NCBI GenBank assembly: GCA_947629705.1
Contig: CANREN010000014.1
Coordinates: forward strand, 1-44,241
DNA length: 44,241 nt
Origin: an uncultured Alistipes sp.
GTDB lineage: Bacteria; Bacteroidota; Bacteroidia; Bacteroidales; Rikenellaceae
Reading direction: 5' to 3'
Positions 31,207 through 39,900 of this stretch are shown here, piece after piece. The position numbers were made by a program, and so were the translations under genes. Below the pieces are notes generated by a model, which saw only the letters and a list, made by a program, of their open reading frames with translations, was not told the DNA's origin and ran no database searches. Within the stretch, counting starts at the first letter, position 1. The number at the start of each line of letters is the position of its first letter.

Positions 31207-32232
31207 ATGACCGATAAAATCAATGAATTGCTTCGCCGCGTCGAAGCGTTCCGGCCCAAGACGGCGGCCGAGGTGGAAGAGTTCCGCATCCGCGTACTCG
31301 GCAAAAAGGGCGAGCTGAACGCCTTGATGGAGGAGTTCAAGACGGTCGCGCCGGAGCTCAAACGCGAATTGGGGCAGCAACTCAACCGGCTTAAAAACAC
31401 GGCATTGGAACGGATCAACACGCTGCGTGCAGAGTTGCAGAACGCGGCGGCGGATCAGACCTCCGAGGCAGGCGACCTGACCCGTCCTGGCACGGCCGAA
31501 CCGATCGGTTCGCGCCACCCTATTTCCCTCATGAAAAACCGCATCGTCGAGGTATTTTCCAGATTAGGCTATACCGTAGCGGACGGGCCCGAAATCGAGG
31601 ACGACTGGCACGTATTCTCGGCCCTCAACTTCCCGCCCGAACACCCCGCCCGCGACATGCAGGACACCTTCTTCATCGAAAAGAATCCCGATATCCTGCT
31701 GCGCACGCACACGTCGTCGATTCAGGTGCGCATGATGGAGCGTCAGAAACCGCCCATCCGCGTCATCTGCCCGGGGCGCGTGTTCCGCAACGAAGCCATC
31801 TCCTATCGGGCGCATTGCATCTTCCACCAGATCGAGGGGCTGTACGTCGACGAGGGGGTTTCGTTCGCCGATCTGAAACAGTCGCTGCTCTACTTCGCCA
31901 AGGAAATTTTCGGCGAGCAGACGGCCATCCGTATGCGTCCCTCCTACTTCCCGTTCACGGAGCCGTCGGCCGAAGTCGACGTCTCGTGCAATCTCTGCGG
32001 CGGCAAGGGCTGCGCCGTATGCAAGGGCACGGGCTGGCTCGAAATCATGGGCTGCGGCATGGTCGATCCCAATGTGCTGTCGGCCAACGGTATCGACCCG
32101 CAGAAGTATTCGGGATTCGCCTTCGGCATGGGGATTGAACGCATCGCGATGCTGAAATACGGCGTCAAAGACCTGCGGCTCTATTTCGAAAACGACGTCC
32201 GGTTCCTGCACCAGTTCGATACCGCTTTTTAA
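31207..32232 (+). CDS. pheS: Phenylalanyl-tRNA synthetase alpha subunit
   Basis: 341 aa. Pairs with PheT to charge tRNA-Phe. Seen: an N-terminal coiled-coil arm (about 1-85), the class II core with ISLMKNRIVEVFSRLGY and FSALNFPPEHPARDMQDTFF, motif 2 VICPGRVFRNE, FPFTEPSAEVD, a four-cysteine CNLCGGKGCAVCKGTGW segment, and motif 3 GFAFGMGIERIAML. pheT is not next to it, as is common in Bacteroidota. It is likely the first gene of a run with the TPR and EnvC-like genes. Confidence 0.96.
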   Translation: MTDKINELLRRVEAFRPKTAAEVEEFRIRVLGKKGELNALMEEFKTVAPELKRELGQQLNRLKNTALERINTLRAELQNAAADQTSEAGDLTRPGTAEPIGSRHPISLMKNRIVEVFSRLGYTVADGPEIEDDWHVFSALNFPPEHPARDMQDTFFIEKNPDILLRTHTSSIQVRMMERQKPPIRVICPGRVFRNEAISYRAHCIFHQIEGLYVDEGVSFADLKQSLLYFAKEIFGEQTAIRMRPSYFPFTEPSAEVDVSCNLCGGKGCAVCKGTGWLEIMGCGMVDPNVLSANGIDPQKYSGFAFGMGIERIAMLKYGVKDLRLYFENDVRFLHQFDTAF

Positions 32233-32276
32233 CGAACCGGTTCGGGGAGGTAGTGAATTACGAATAAATCAAGGCG

Positions 32277-34097
32277 ATGAGCATCGTACCCGTCAATAAA
32301 ACCTTCGTGTGGGCGATCGTTTGCACGCTCTTTTCGTCTGCGTTCGTCGCAGGGAAGGGTCCGCAGGCGCCGCTGCCCGCTCCGAGCGCCGAATGGCCCG
32401 ATTCGCTGCACAGCGTCTGGTACTACACCGAGGGGGTCAAAAGCAGCACCATCTCGGGCGATACGGCCCGGGCCCGGCAGTTCCTGCACGAAGCGATCCG
32501 CCTCGATTCGAATTATGCTCCCGCCTACTTCGCGCTCTCTACGGGCCGGCTGCCCGCATCGCCCGACGAAGCGGTCGAAATGGCCCGCCGGGCATGGGAA
32601 TTAGACACCGCGAACCTCTGGTACGAACGCAATTACGGTCAGATTCTGTTGCAGGCATCCCGTTACCCCGAAGCCTTGGAACGCTACCGCCGGCTGACCG
32701 AAAAAGACCCGAAAGACCCCGACAATTTCCGTCTGTTGGCCGCCCTCTACGAATTGCAGCGCAATCCCTATATGGCGCTCGCCACGCTCGATTCGGCCGA
32801 ATTGCGATTCGGGCGCATCCCCTACCTCACCGCCATGAAACGGCACCTGCTCGTCTCCACCAACCAGCTCGACCAAGCGATCGCCGAGAGCCGCCGGACC
32901 GTCGAGGAGAGCCCCTACGATACGGAAAACCGCATCGTTTTGGCCAATCTCTACGGGTTGGCCAAAAAGGATTCGCTGGCACGGGCCGAATATGCCGCCG
33001 TGCTCGCGTTGGATTCGACGAACGTCGCCGCCTTGATGTCGCTTTCGGATTTTTACAACGACCGGCTCGACTATCGTTCGCTGCTCGTCGTCAACCAGCA
33101 GCTTTTCAATATCGACGAAATGCCCCTGACGGAGAAGATCAAACGGTTCGAACTTTTCACTTCGGACAACCGTTTCTACCGCGAGTTTTATCCGCAGATC
33201 AACACGTTGGCCTCGACCTTGGCCATCCGTTATCCGAAAGACCCTCGGATCGTCGAGCTCTACGGCCGCCATCTGATCAATTCGGGCGACCTGGAGCAGG
33301 CGCTGGCGCTCTACAAGCTCCACCTGGCCGACACGCCGCCGCAGATCTCCTACTACCGATGGGTGATCGATATCGAGAGTTACCTCCAGCGGCCCGATTC
33401 GGTCGACCTTTACGTCGATGAGGCCCTGCAACGCTTCCCCAAGGAGGCCGATTTCCATATCGCCGAAGGGAACATCCATACCTACGCCGGCCGGCACGAA
33501 CAGGCGGCCCGCATCTACAAACAGTCGCTGCGGTATGCCGATACCGATTCCTTGCGCAGTGCGATCTGGGGATTGGTCGGCGACGCCCATCATCAGCAGG
33601 CCGAAACCCTCATGAAAAGGGCCAAAGAGACCGGTACGACCGAACGTCCGCGCGTGCGGGCCGCCGTGCGCAAAGCCATGAAAACCTGTTACGACGCCTA
33701 CGAACGCAGTCTGCGTTACGATCCGGACAATTCGTTGGTGCTCAACAATTACGCCTATTTTCTCTCGCTCGACGGCGACCGGCTCGACCGGGCGCTCGCC
33801 ATGGCTGAACGGGCCGTCGAGCTGACCGGCAGCAACCCTACCTATTTGGATACGCAGGCCTGGGTGCTCTTCCGATTGGGCCGAATCGACGAAGCCAAAC
33901 GGATCATGCAGCAGGCCATCGCCCTGAACGGCCATGCGAGCACCGAACTGCTCGTGCACTACGGCGACATTCTCCATGCGCTGGGACAGGATTTTTTGGC
34001 CGAAAGCTACTGGCGCAAGGCACTCGAGAAGGGTTACGACGCCGACGAAATCGACCGGCGCGTCCGCTCGCTGAAAGCCGATAAACCCACCGAATAA
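32277..34097 (+). CDS. Tetratricopeptide-repeat protein, secreted or membrane-anchored
   Basis: 606 aa. Seen: a hydrophobic N-terminal signal (about 6-24, NKTFVWAIVCTLFSSAFVA), then a helical-repeat body with TPR signatures, for example ARQFLHEAIRLDSNYAPAY, NYGQILLQASRYPEALERYR, FHIAEGNIHTYAGRHEQAAR and the final pair LVLNNYAYFLSLDGDRLDRA / AWVLFRLGRIDEAKRIMQQA. TPR arrays serve as protein-docking scaffolds; the partner is unknown. It lies 44 bp after pheS and 15 bp before the EnvC-like gene, an arrangement common in Bacteroidota, so a role in envelope or cell-division assembly is plausible by association. Confidence 0.9.
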   Translation: MSIVPVNKTFVWAIVCTLFSSAFVAGKGPQAPLPAPSAEWPDSLHSVWYYTEGVKSSTISGDTARARQFLHEAIRLDSNYAPAYFALSTGRLPASPDEAVEMARRAWELDTANLWYERNYGQILLQASRYPEALERYRRLTEKDPKDPDNFRLLAALYELQRNPYMALATLDSAELRFGRIPYLTAMKRHLLVSTNQLDQAIAESRRTVEESPYDTENRIVLANLYGLAKKDSLARAEYAAVLALDSTNVAALMSLSDFYNDRLDYRSLLVVNQQLFNIDEMPLTEKIKRFELFTSDNRFYREFYPQINTLASTLAIRYPKDPRIVELYGRHLINSGDLEQALALYKLHLADTPPQISYYRWVIDIESYLQRPDSVDLYVDEALQRFPKEADFHIAEGNIHTYAGRHEQAARIYKQSLRYADTDSLRSAIWGLVGDAHHQQAETLMKRAKETGTTERPRVRAAVRKAMKTCYDAYERSLRYDPDNSLVLNNYAYFLSLDGDRLDRALAMAERAVELTGSNPTYLDTQAWVLFRLGRIDEAKRIMQQAIALNGHASTELLVHYGDILHALGQDFLAESYWRKALEKGYDADEIDRRVRSLKADKPTE

Positions 34098-34112
34098 CCC
34101 CGCTGCTGCCCG

Positions 34113-35243
34113 ATGAAACCGTTTCGACTGCTGCCCTGCCTGCTTTTCGGTCTGCTGCTGTGGATCGCTTCGTCCTCCGTCGCCCAGGACGACCGCAAGA
34201 TCGCCGAACAGAAAAAGGTCGTCGCCGATCTGGAACGCAAGATCGCCGAAGAGGAACGTCAGCTAAAAAAACTACGGTCGGGCAAGAAGACGACCGAGGA
34301 GGAGGTGCGGCGGCTGGGCCGCCAAATCGACAACCGCAACCGGTTGATCGACGAGACGGAAAAAGAGGCGAACATGCTGCGCAGCGAATTGGCCGCCAAA
34401 CAAAACGTGGCGGACAGTCTCGCAAAAGAGCAGCAGCACTATCGCGAACAATACGTCGCGATGGTGCGCAATGCCTATCGCAATTACCGGCATCACAACT
34501 ATCTGACCTATCTTTTTTCGGCGCGCGACTTTCGGGACGTCGCACGGCGCATCATCGATCTGCGCGAAATGGCCGAGGCCCGTCAACGCAAGATGGAGGC
34601 CATCGCCACGCTCAACGAACAGGTGCAGCAGGAACGAACATCGCTCGAAGAGCGCAACCGCACGCTCGATTCGGTAACACGCAAACTCACCCGCCAGCGC
34701 AGCGATCTGGAGCGCGAAGCCCGGGATGCCCGCACCTCGCTGAACCGGCTGACGAATCGGGAAAAGAACGCCCTGCAACGCAAGATGGCGCAGGAAGAAC
34801 AACTCCAGACGGCCATCGCGACGCTGCGCAAGCTGACGAAAGGCAACAAAGAGGGCGCTTCGTTTTCGACGAAAACCTCCGGCCTGCGGCTGCCGGTCGT
34901 GGGCGGCAAGGTCAAACGCTACAAAGGCAACATGGCGGAGATCGTCGGCCCGCGCGGCGCGCAGGTGCAATCGATCTACGACGGCAAGGTGGTGGATGTG
35001 AAGCAGAACCGCATCACGGGCAAATACGAGGTCTATGTCGCGCACGGCGAATACATTACGACCTACTCGAACCTGTCGTCGACGTCGGTCGCCAAGGGGA
35101 GCGTCGTATCCCGCAACGGCCTTTTGGGAACGATCGGCTCGGCCCTCAACCTCAACACGATGGAGACGGAATACAAAATCGTATTCGGCATCTATCCGCC
35201 CGATCCGAACAAAAAGATGCTCGCCTCCGACTGTTTTCGTTAA
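34113..35243 (+). CDS. Murein hydrolase activator, EnvC-like (coiled coil + LytM)
   Basis: 376 aa. EnvC-type proteins activate septal amidases during cell division. Seen: a signal peptide (about 1-24, ending SSVAQ), a long coiled coil (about 25-250), and a C-terminal LytM/M23 fold (about 265-370) with GLRLPVVGGKVKRYKG, VQSIYDGKVV, YVAHGEYITTYSNL and GLLGTIGSA. The zinc ligands of active M23 peptidases (HxxxD and HxH) are not intact, for example AHGEYITTY replaces HGNGL/HxH; that degenerate state is normal for EnvC activators. It is 15 bp after the TPR gene. Confidence 0.92.
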   Translation: MKPFRLLPCLLFGLLLWIASSSVAQDDRKIAEQKKVVADLERKIAEEERQLKKLRSGKKTTEEEVRRLGRQIDNRNRLIDETEKEANMLRSELAAKQNVADSLAKEQQHYREQYVAMVRNAYRNYRHHNYLTYLFSARDFRDVARRIIDLREMAEARQRKMEAIATLNEQVQQERTSLEERNRTLDSVTRKLTRQRSDLEREARDARTSLNRLTNREKNALQRKMAQEEQLQTAIATLRKLTKGNKEGASFSTKTSGLRLPVVGGKVKRYKGNMAEIVGPRGAQVQSIYDGKVVDVKQNRITGKYEVYVAHGEYITTYSNLSSTSVAKGSVVSRNGLLGTIGSALNLNTMETEYKIVFGIYPPDPNKKMLASDCFR

Positions 35244-35390
35244 CCATTTTATTAACTGGCAAGGATCGGCATGTTACGAAGGTTTTCTATTAACGGATAC
35301 GTATCAGACTTTTTACACTAATTTTTTTTCTATTCAACATAAAAAACGTAATCATAAAAACGGCTATTCAGAGCGGCATTTCAATCAAAC

Positions 35391-36446
35391 ATGGAAGAAG
35401 AGATAACAACCTTATTAAAAGGCATCGCACATCCGGAAACGGGCGCGAACCTCGTCGAAAGCGGGATCGTCGGAGCGCTGACCGTCGACGCGGAAAAAAT
35501 CGTCGTTACACTGCATTTCGCCAAAAAACGCGACCCGTTCGCGCTGAAGATCAAACAACAGGTCGAAACCAGCCTGAAAGCGCACTACCCCACCCATGCC
35601 GCGACGGTCATCGTGCGCGAAGGGACGACCGCCCCCCGTCCGGAACCGAAAACGAAGTCGACGACCGGCGGAATCGCCCACGTCATTGCCATCGCTTCGG
35701 GCAAGGGCGGCGTAGGCAAATCGACCGTAACAGCCAATTTGGCCATCGCCCTGCGCAATTCAGGCTACCGGGTCGGGATTCTCGACGCCGACATTTACGG
35801 CCCTTCGCAACCGAAAATGTTCGGCGTCGAAGGCTATCTGCCCGATGCCGTGCGGGAGGAGGGCGAAGAGCGCATCGTTCCGGCCGACCCGATGGAGATC
35901 AAACTGATGTCGATCGGCTTCTTCATCAAACCGACGGATGCGCTGCTGTGGCGCGGTGCGATGGCGGTCAACGCGTTGAAACAGCTGATCCACCAGACCC
36001 GCTGGGGAACGCTCGACTTTCTGTTGGCCGATCTGCCTCCCGGAACGGGCGACATTCACTTGTCTATCATCAACGAACTGAAAATCGACTCGGCCGTGAT
36101 CGTTTCGACGCCGCAGCAAATCGCTGTAGCCGACGTCGCACGGGGTGTGGAGCTGTTCCGAAACGAACACGTCGACATTCCCGTCGCAGGAATCATCGAG
36201 AACATGGCCTGGTTCACGCCCGAGGAGCTGCCCGACAACCGTTATTATCTGTTCGGTCGGGGCGGCGCCCGTCGGTATGCGGAAGAGAATGGGATCGAAT
36301 TATTGGGCGAAATTCCGATCGTTCAGTCGATTATGGATGGATCGGACGAAGGGCGTCCGGCCGTCGGCATCGATTCGCGCGTAGAAAAATGGTACCGTGC
36401 GATCGCGCAGCGGATTGTTGAAAAGACGGTGAATAACGGTCGATAA
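35391..36446 (+). CDS. mrp: Mrp/ApbC-family iron-sulfur cluster carrier P-loop ATPase
   Basis: 351 aa. Carries or transfers Fe-S clusters. Seen: an N-terminal MIP18/DUF59 domain (about 1-85), the deviant Walker A SGKGGVGKSTVTANLA (about 104-119), ILDADIYGPSQP, LLADLPPGTGDIHLS and VSTPQQIAVADVARG. The C-terminal CPxC metal motif found in many Mrp proteins is missing: the segment reads ENMAWFTPEELPDNRYYLFG. It lies 147 bp after the EnvC-like gene and is the last gene before the AT-rich, DnaA-box-like region. Confidence 0.93.
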   Translation: MEEEITTLLKGIAHPETGANLVESGIVGALTVDAEKIVVTLHFAKKRDPFALKIKQQVETSLKAHYPTHAATVIVREGTTAPRPEPKTKSTTGGIAHVIAIASGKGGVGKSTVTANLAIALRNSGYRVGILDADIYGPSQPKMFGVEGYLPDAVREEGEERIVPADPMEIKLMSIGFFIKPTDALLWRGAMAVNALKQLIHQTRWGTLDFLLADLPPGTGDIHLSIINELKIDSAVIVSTPQQIAVADVARGVELFRNEHVDIPVAGIIENMAWFTPEELPDNRYYLFGRGGARRYAEENGIELLGEIPIVQSIMDGSDEGRPAVGIDSRVEKWYRAIAQRIVEKTVNNGR

Positions 36447-36830
36447 ACGGTTCAAAACGCGAAGAAAAAACGATGATAAAAAGTCCGGTCAAAAATTGGA
36501 AATCCGGCCTCTCTGAACATACAACCGAAAGGCGGCAAAAACAAATTTTTTTTCGAAAAATTGTAGACCGGAAAACAGGGGATCCCACCGCAAAAAATGT
36601 CGATAAAAACAGCTGTCGATAAACGGATTCATTTATCGACAACTGTTTATTTTTATTTTTACTTTTTTATCAATCAATAAATTAAAGAAAAAAATAAGCA
36701 ACTGAATCATTCGGGTATGTGGAAAAACAGCCGCTCTGAAAAATTTATCGACTTATCGACAGACATTATTTTTTTTCTTATTTTCTTTTTTATTTTTATT
36801 TGATTAAAAATAAATAGAATTACCTTTGCA
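36438..36830. other. Candidate chromosomal replication origin (DnaA-box-like cluster, AT-rich)
   Basis: A 386-bp gene-free stretch between mrp and rnpB. TTATCGACA (one base from the DnaA box TTATCCACA) occurs four times in either orientation: 36598-36606, 36614-36622, 36633-36641 and 36753-36761. Close variants lie at 36438-36446 and 36745-36753. Between and after them are long A/T runs (36642-36700 and 36762-36820) that could serve as the unwinding element. The two parS-like sites lie about 8-9 kb to the left. The sequence is seen directly; origin function is inferred and no dnaA gene is in the window. Confidence 0.45.
36799..36828 (+). promoter_or_regulatory. Promoter of rnpB
   Basis: -33 TTTG (36799-36802) and -7 TACCTTTG (36821-36828), spacing 18. 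The predicted start coincides with the 5' end of the RNase P RNA. Confidence 0.75.
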
Positions 36831-36832
36831 CC

Positions 36833-37268
36833 GCAGGCCCGCTCTGTCGCTGCCGATGCGAATCGGGAGAGGAAAGTCCGGGCAACACAGAGCGCTACGC
36901 AAGCTAATCTACTTGATACCCGCGAGGGTATGGAAGCGTAACAGAAAACGACCGCCCGTTCGAACGCACGCGCGCATGTCGGACGGGTAAGGGTGAAAAG
37001 GCGGGGTAAGAGCCCACCGCGGAGGCAGCGATGTTCTCCGGCCGTACGTCCCGTAGGTTGCAAGACCGTGTATACCGGTTTTTTATTCAGGGGTCGGAAG
37101 GACTCGAACCGTAGAGGTCGATTGCCGCCGCCGCTTGATAAAGAGAAGGGTGGCTCGCCCGATACCGGGGGGTAGGTTGCTGGAGGCGGCAGGCGACTGC
37201 CGTCGTAGATAAATGACAGAGATCCGGACGTTCGCGTGCGGAGACAGAACCCGGCTTACAGGGCCTGC
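36833..37268 (+). ncRNA. rnpB: RNase P RNA
   Basis: The catalytic RNA that trims tRNA 5' leaders. Seen: terminal P1 stem GCAGGCCC (36833-36840) pairing GGGCCTGC (37261-37268), the universally conserved GAGAGGAAAGTCCGGGC, GGGTGAAAAGGCGGGGTAAGAGCCCACCGC split over two conserved elements, and the 3' ACAGAACCCGGCTTACAG end. About 436 nt, somewhat longer than the typical bacterial type A molecule, the extra being around 37060-37180. P1 followed by AATTTTTTT (37269-37277) doubles as an intrinsic terminator. Confidence 0.95.
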
Positions 37269-37277
37269 AATTTTTTT

Positions 37278-37667
37278 CTGACGATTTGCAACTCTCCATC
37301 GAATCCATTTATCGAGGGTATTTGCCTTTCAGCCGGTCGTGGAGTTCGCGGGCTCAGGCAGCGTAAGCAGGTTTCCCCGACTGCGGCCGCAGGCGCGTGC
37401 AATCGAGCCTGCTCGGATGACTGGGCCGCCAAGGCAGAAGCGGAACTTGTTCCGCAAATCCGCCTTGACGGGGGCTTCGGTCGGGGCCTGCAAGTTTATG
37501 CCGATCGAAGGCGGCGGGCCGCGAAGAGCGCCTTGTCAAGCACCGAAACGCACCCTTGTTTTATGAATGCCTTTCAAAAAGCGGGCCGCGGAGAAGACCA
37601 TCCGAACCGTAATAAGGCTTCGTCGCATAGGGAACCGCTTTCAAAAGCGGCAACGCATGAATAAATA
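37278..37667. other. Gene-free stretch after rnpB
   Basis: About 390 bp with no convincing gene: the open frames here are short, overlap each other on both strands and have no family character. The only structure I see is a hairpin-like palindrome CCGCTTT-CA-AAAGCGG near 37635-37650, shortly before the next promoter. Confidence 0.5.
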
Positions 37668-37699
37668 TTTGGTTTTTATCTTTTTTGTGCGTAACTTTG
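37668..37699 (+). promoter_or_regulatory. Promoter of the yceD-rpmF cluster
   Basis: -33 TTTG (37668-37671) and -7 TAACTTTG (37692-37699), spacing 20, just before ATG 37718. Confidence 0.7.
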
Positions 37700-37717
37700 C
37701 GCACTAAATGCGTTCGA

Positions 37718-38290
37718 ATGGAGTTCGTTGAGGGGTATACGATTGCGTTCAAAGGATTGAAAGCGGGGGTTTACGACTTCGAGTTTCCGATCGACGGGGC
37801 GTTGTTCCGCGCTTTCGAAAATTCCGAGGTGCGTGCGGCCGCCTGCCGTGCGAAGGTGCGGATGGAGCGGTCTGAAACGCAGTTGGTCTTCGATACGTCC
37901 ATCACGGGCGAGGTGGTCGTGCCGTGCGATCGCTGTTTGGAGGATTGCCGCGTGCCCATCGGCTTCTCGGGGCGTCTGACGGTGCTTTTTTCCGAGGTGC
38001 CGGGCGAATACGACGGCGAAACGATGTGGCTGTCGCCCGTCGAGGAGGAGGTCGATTTGGCGCAGTACCTTTACGAGAGCGTCGTTTTGTCGCTTCCTTA
38101 CCAGCGGGTGCATCCCGAAGGGGCGTGCGATCCAGAAATGTTGAGACGGTTCCGGATCGTGTCGAACGAGGAGTTCGAAGCGATCGAACAAGCCTCCGCC
38201 CATGCGACCGAGGGGCTCGGCGAGGCGCAGCAGGCTGCCTTGGAACGGTTGAAGCGGCAGATGGAAACGGGCGAATCCGAGGAGCCTTGA
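37718..38290 (+). CDS. DUF177 (YceD-like) protein
   Basis: 190 aa from ATG 37718; the frame is open from 37685 but that extension overlaps the -7 box. DUF177/YceD proteins are linked to 23S rRNA accumulation and nearly always precede rpmF, as here. Seen: an N-terminal beta-rich half, the conserved cysteine motif VVPCDRCLEDC (about 70-80), and an acidic C-terminal tail (METGESEEP). It is first in the yceD-rpmF-plsX-fabH order. Confidence 0.9.
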   Translation: MEFVEGYTIAFKGLKAGVYDFEFPIDGALFRAFENSEVRAAACRAKVRMERSETQLVFDTSITGEVVVPCDRCLEDCRVPIGFSGRLTVLFSEVPGEYDGETMWLSPVEEEVDLAQYLYESVVLSLPYQRVHPEGACDPEMLRRFRIVSNEEFEAIEQASAHATEGLGEAQQAALERLKRQMETGESEEP

Positions 38291-38404
38291 TTTTTTCCCG
38301 AGGGGGCATAAAGAGGAGCGAAACGGATGAACCGCGAGGTCCGAGAGAGAGGGAGGATTAGGTGCGTAAAAGAGAGCGAGGAGCGAAAAGGATTTTATTA
38401 AGAC

Positions 38405-38526
38405 TTTTATTAGAAAGGCAGCGAAAGAAATATTTAAATAAAGAAATACTTAAATAAAATAATCAAATAATAAGAACCATAATAACATAATAAATAAAAT
38501 AATAATAAATAAAATAATAAAAGAAC
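38405..38526 (+). other. Nearly GC-free A-rich leader before rpmF
   Basis: About 110 bases made almost only of A and T, with repeated AATAAATAAA/AATAATAA units, lie directly before the rpmF start. In RNA this would be an unstructured A-rich leader. Such leaders favour ribosome loading in Bacteroidota, which lack strong Shine-Dalgarno use. It could also be the site of L32 autoregulation (inference). Confidence 0.6.
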
Positions 38527-38712
38527 ATGGCACATCCTAAACACAAAATCTCGTCGACCCGACGGGATAAGAGAAGAACCCATTACAAGGCAGTCGTTCC
38601 GACGGTCGTAACCTGTTCGAATTGCGGCGCGGCGACGCTCTATCACCGCGTATGCCCCGAGTGCGGCTTCTATCGCGGCAAACTGGCGATCGAAAAGAAG
38701 GCGGCCGAATAG
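38527..38712 (+). CDS. rpmF: 50S ribosomal protein L32
   Basis: 61 aa, family-typical length. Seen: MAHPKHKISSTRRDKRR N-terminus and a zinc-ribbon with CxxC pairs (Cys30/Cys33 and Cys43/Cys46, CSNCG and CPECG), so this is the zinc-containing C+ form. It follows the DUF177 gene, as usual, with a long A-rich spacer. Confidence 0.97.
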   Translation: MAHPKHKISSTRRDKRRTHYKAVVPTVVTCSNCGAATLYHRVCPECGFYRGKLAIEKKAAE

Positions 38713-38935
38713 GGCCCCTGCCCGATTTCCGGCTCCGTCGGTTCCGGTTTCGGCGGGCCGTGGGCTCCGAATGCCGCGGTTTCGCCTTTCAGTCGAAGCG
38801 GGCCGTTTTCGCGGACGGAAGGACGTTCGTTTTCGATTCGGAAAGAGTATCTTCATGGGGCTCTCCTTTTCCGATCGTCAGGCGAAGGTCTGTCGGCCTG
38901 TCCGGACGGCTGCGACAACCTAATCGCAGGATTTT

Positions 38936-39883
38936 ATGATTAAAATTGGTGTAGATGCCATGGGCGGCGATTTCGCGCCCGAAGCAACGGTCAAAGGGGC
39001 GGTGATGGCCCTCGGCGACCTCGCGTCGGAGAGTCGCATCGTGTTGTTCGGCGACGAAAAACAGATTCGCAGCCTGCTGGCCGCCGAAGGGTGTCCGGCC
39101 GATCGGTTCGATATCGTGACGACGACCGAAGTCATCGAAATGGGCGACCATCCGGCCAAGGCTTTTCAGACGAAGACAGACTCCAGCATCGTCGTCGGCT
39201 TCGGTTATTTGGCCAAAGGGGCCATCGACGGATTCGCCAGCGCCGGTTCGACCGGCGCCATGATGGTCGGTTCGATGTATGCCGTGAAACCGATCGAAGG
39301 GGTCATCCGACCGACGATCTCGTCGTCGTTTCCGACCGTTGCGGGCCGGCCGGCGCTCCTGCTTGACGTGGGATTGAATGTCGATTGCAAACCCGAAGTC
39401 TTGGCCCAATACGGTCTGATCGGCTCCATCTATGCCGAATCGGTGCTCGGAATCGAACGTCCGCGGGTGGCGGTGCTCAATATCGGCGAGGAGGAGGCCA
39501 AGGGCAATGCCCAGTCGAAAGCGACGCACGAACTGTTGAAGGCCGATGCACGGATTCACTTCGTCGGCAACGTCGAGGGATCGTATATCTTCTCCGGTAA
39601 GGTGGCCGACGTGATCGTTTGCGACGGGTTCGTGGGCAATACGGTGTTGAAGATGGCCGAGGGGCTCTACCGGATCAATCGCGCGATGGGCTGCGACAAC
39701 GCTTTCTGGGAGAATATGAACTACGAGAACATCGGCGGAACACCTGTGCTGGGGGTCAACGCGCCGGTGCTCATCGGACACGGATGTTCGTCGCCGAAGG
39801 CCATCCGAAGCATGATCCGGTCGACGGAGCAGTGTATTCGGGCCGGATTGACCGGACGGTTGCGACTGGCTTTTCAAGAGTAA
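38936..39883 (+). CDS. plsX: Phosphate acyltransferase PlsX
   Basis: 315 aa. Makes acyl-phosphate from acyl-ACP for phospholipid synthesis. Seen: the N-terminal IGVDAMGGDFAPEATVKGA, GFASAGSTGAMM, LDVGLNVDCKP, LNIGEEEAKGN, and the C-terminal VNAPVLIGHGCSSPKAI. It lies 223 bp after rpmF and 17 bp before fabH, with which it is co-transcribed. Confidence 0.96.
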   Translation: MIKIGVDAMGGDFAPEATVKGAVMALGDLASESRIVLFGDEKQIRSLLAAEGCPADRFDIVTTTEVIEMGDHPAKAFQTKTDSSIVVGFGYLAKGAIDGFASAGSTGAMMVGSMYAVKPIEGVIRPTISSSFPTVAGRPALLLDVGLNVDCKPEVLAQYGLIGSIYAESVLGIERPRVAVLNIGEEEAKGNAQSKATHELLKADARIHFVGNVEGSYIFSGKVADVIVCDGFVGNTVLKMAEGLYRINRAMGCDNAFWENMNYENIGGTPVLGVNAPVLIGHGCSSPKAIRSMIRSTEQCIRAGLTGRLRLAFQE

Positions 39884-39900
39884 CGTTAACCACTGAATAG

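Noticed and set aside
32601..33977. 458-codon minus-strand frame opposite the TPR gene
   Set aside because: Antisense shadow, no recognisable motifs.
37339..37664. Small open frames after rnpB
   Set aside because: Several overlapping frames on both strands, no promoter, no family features.
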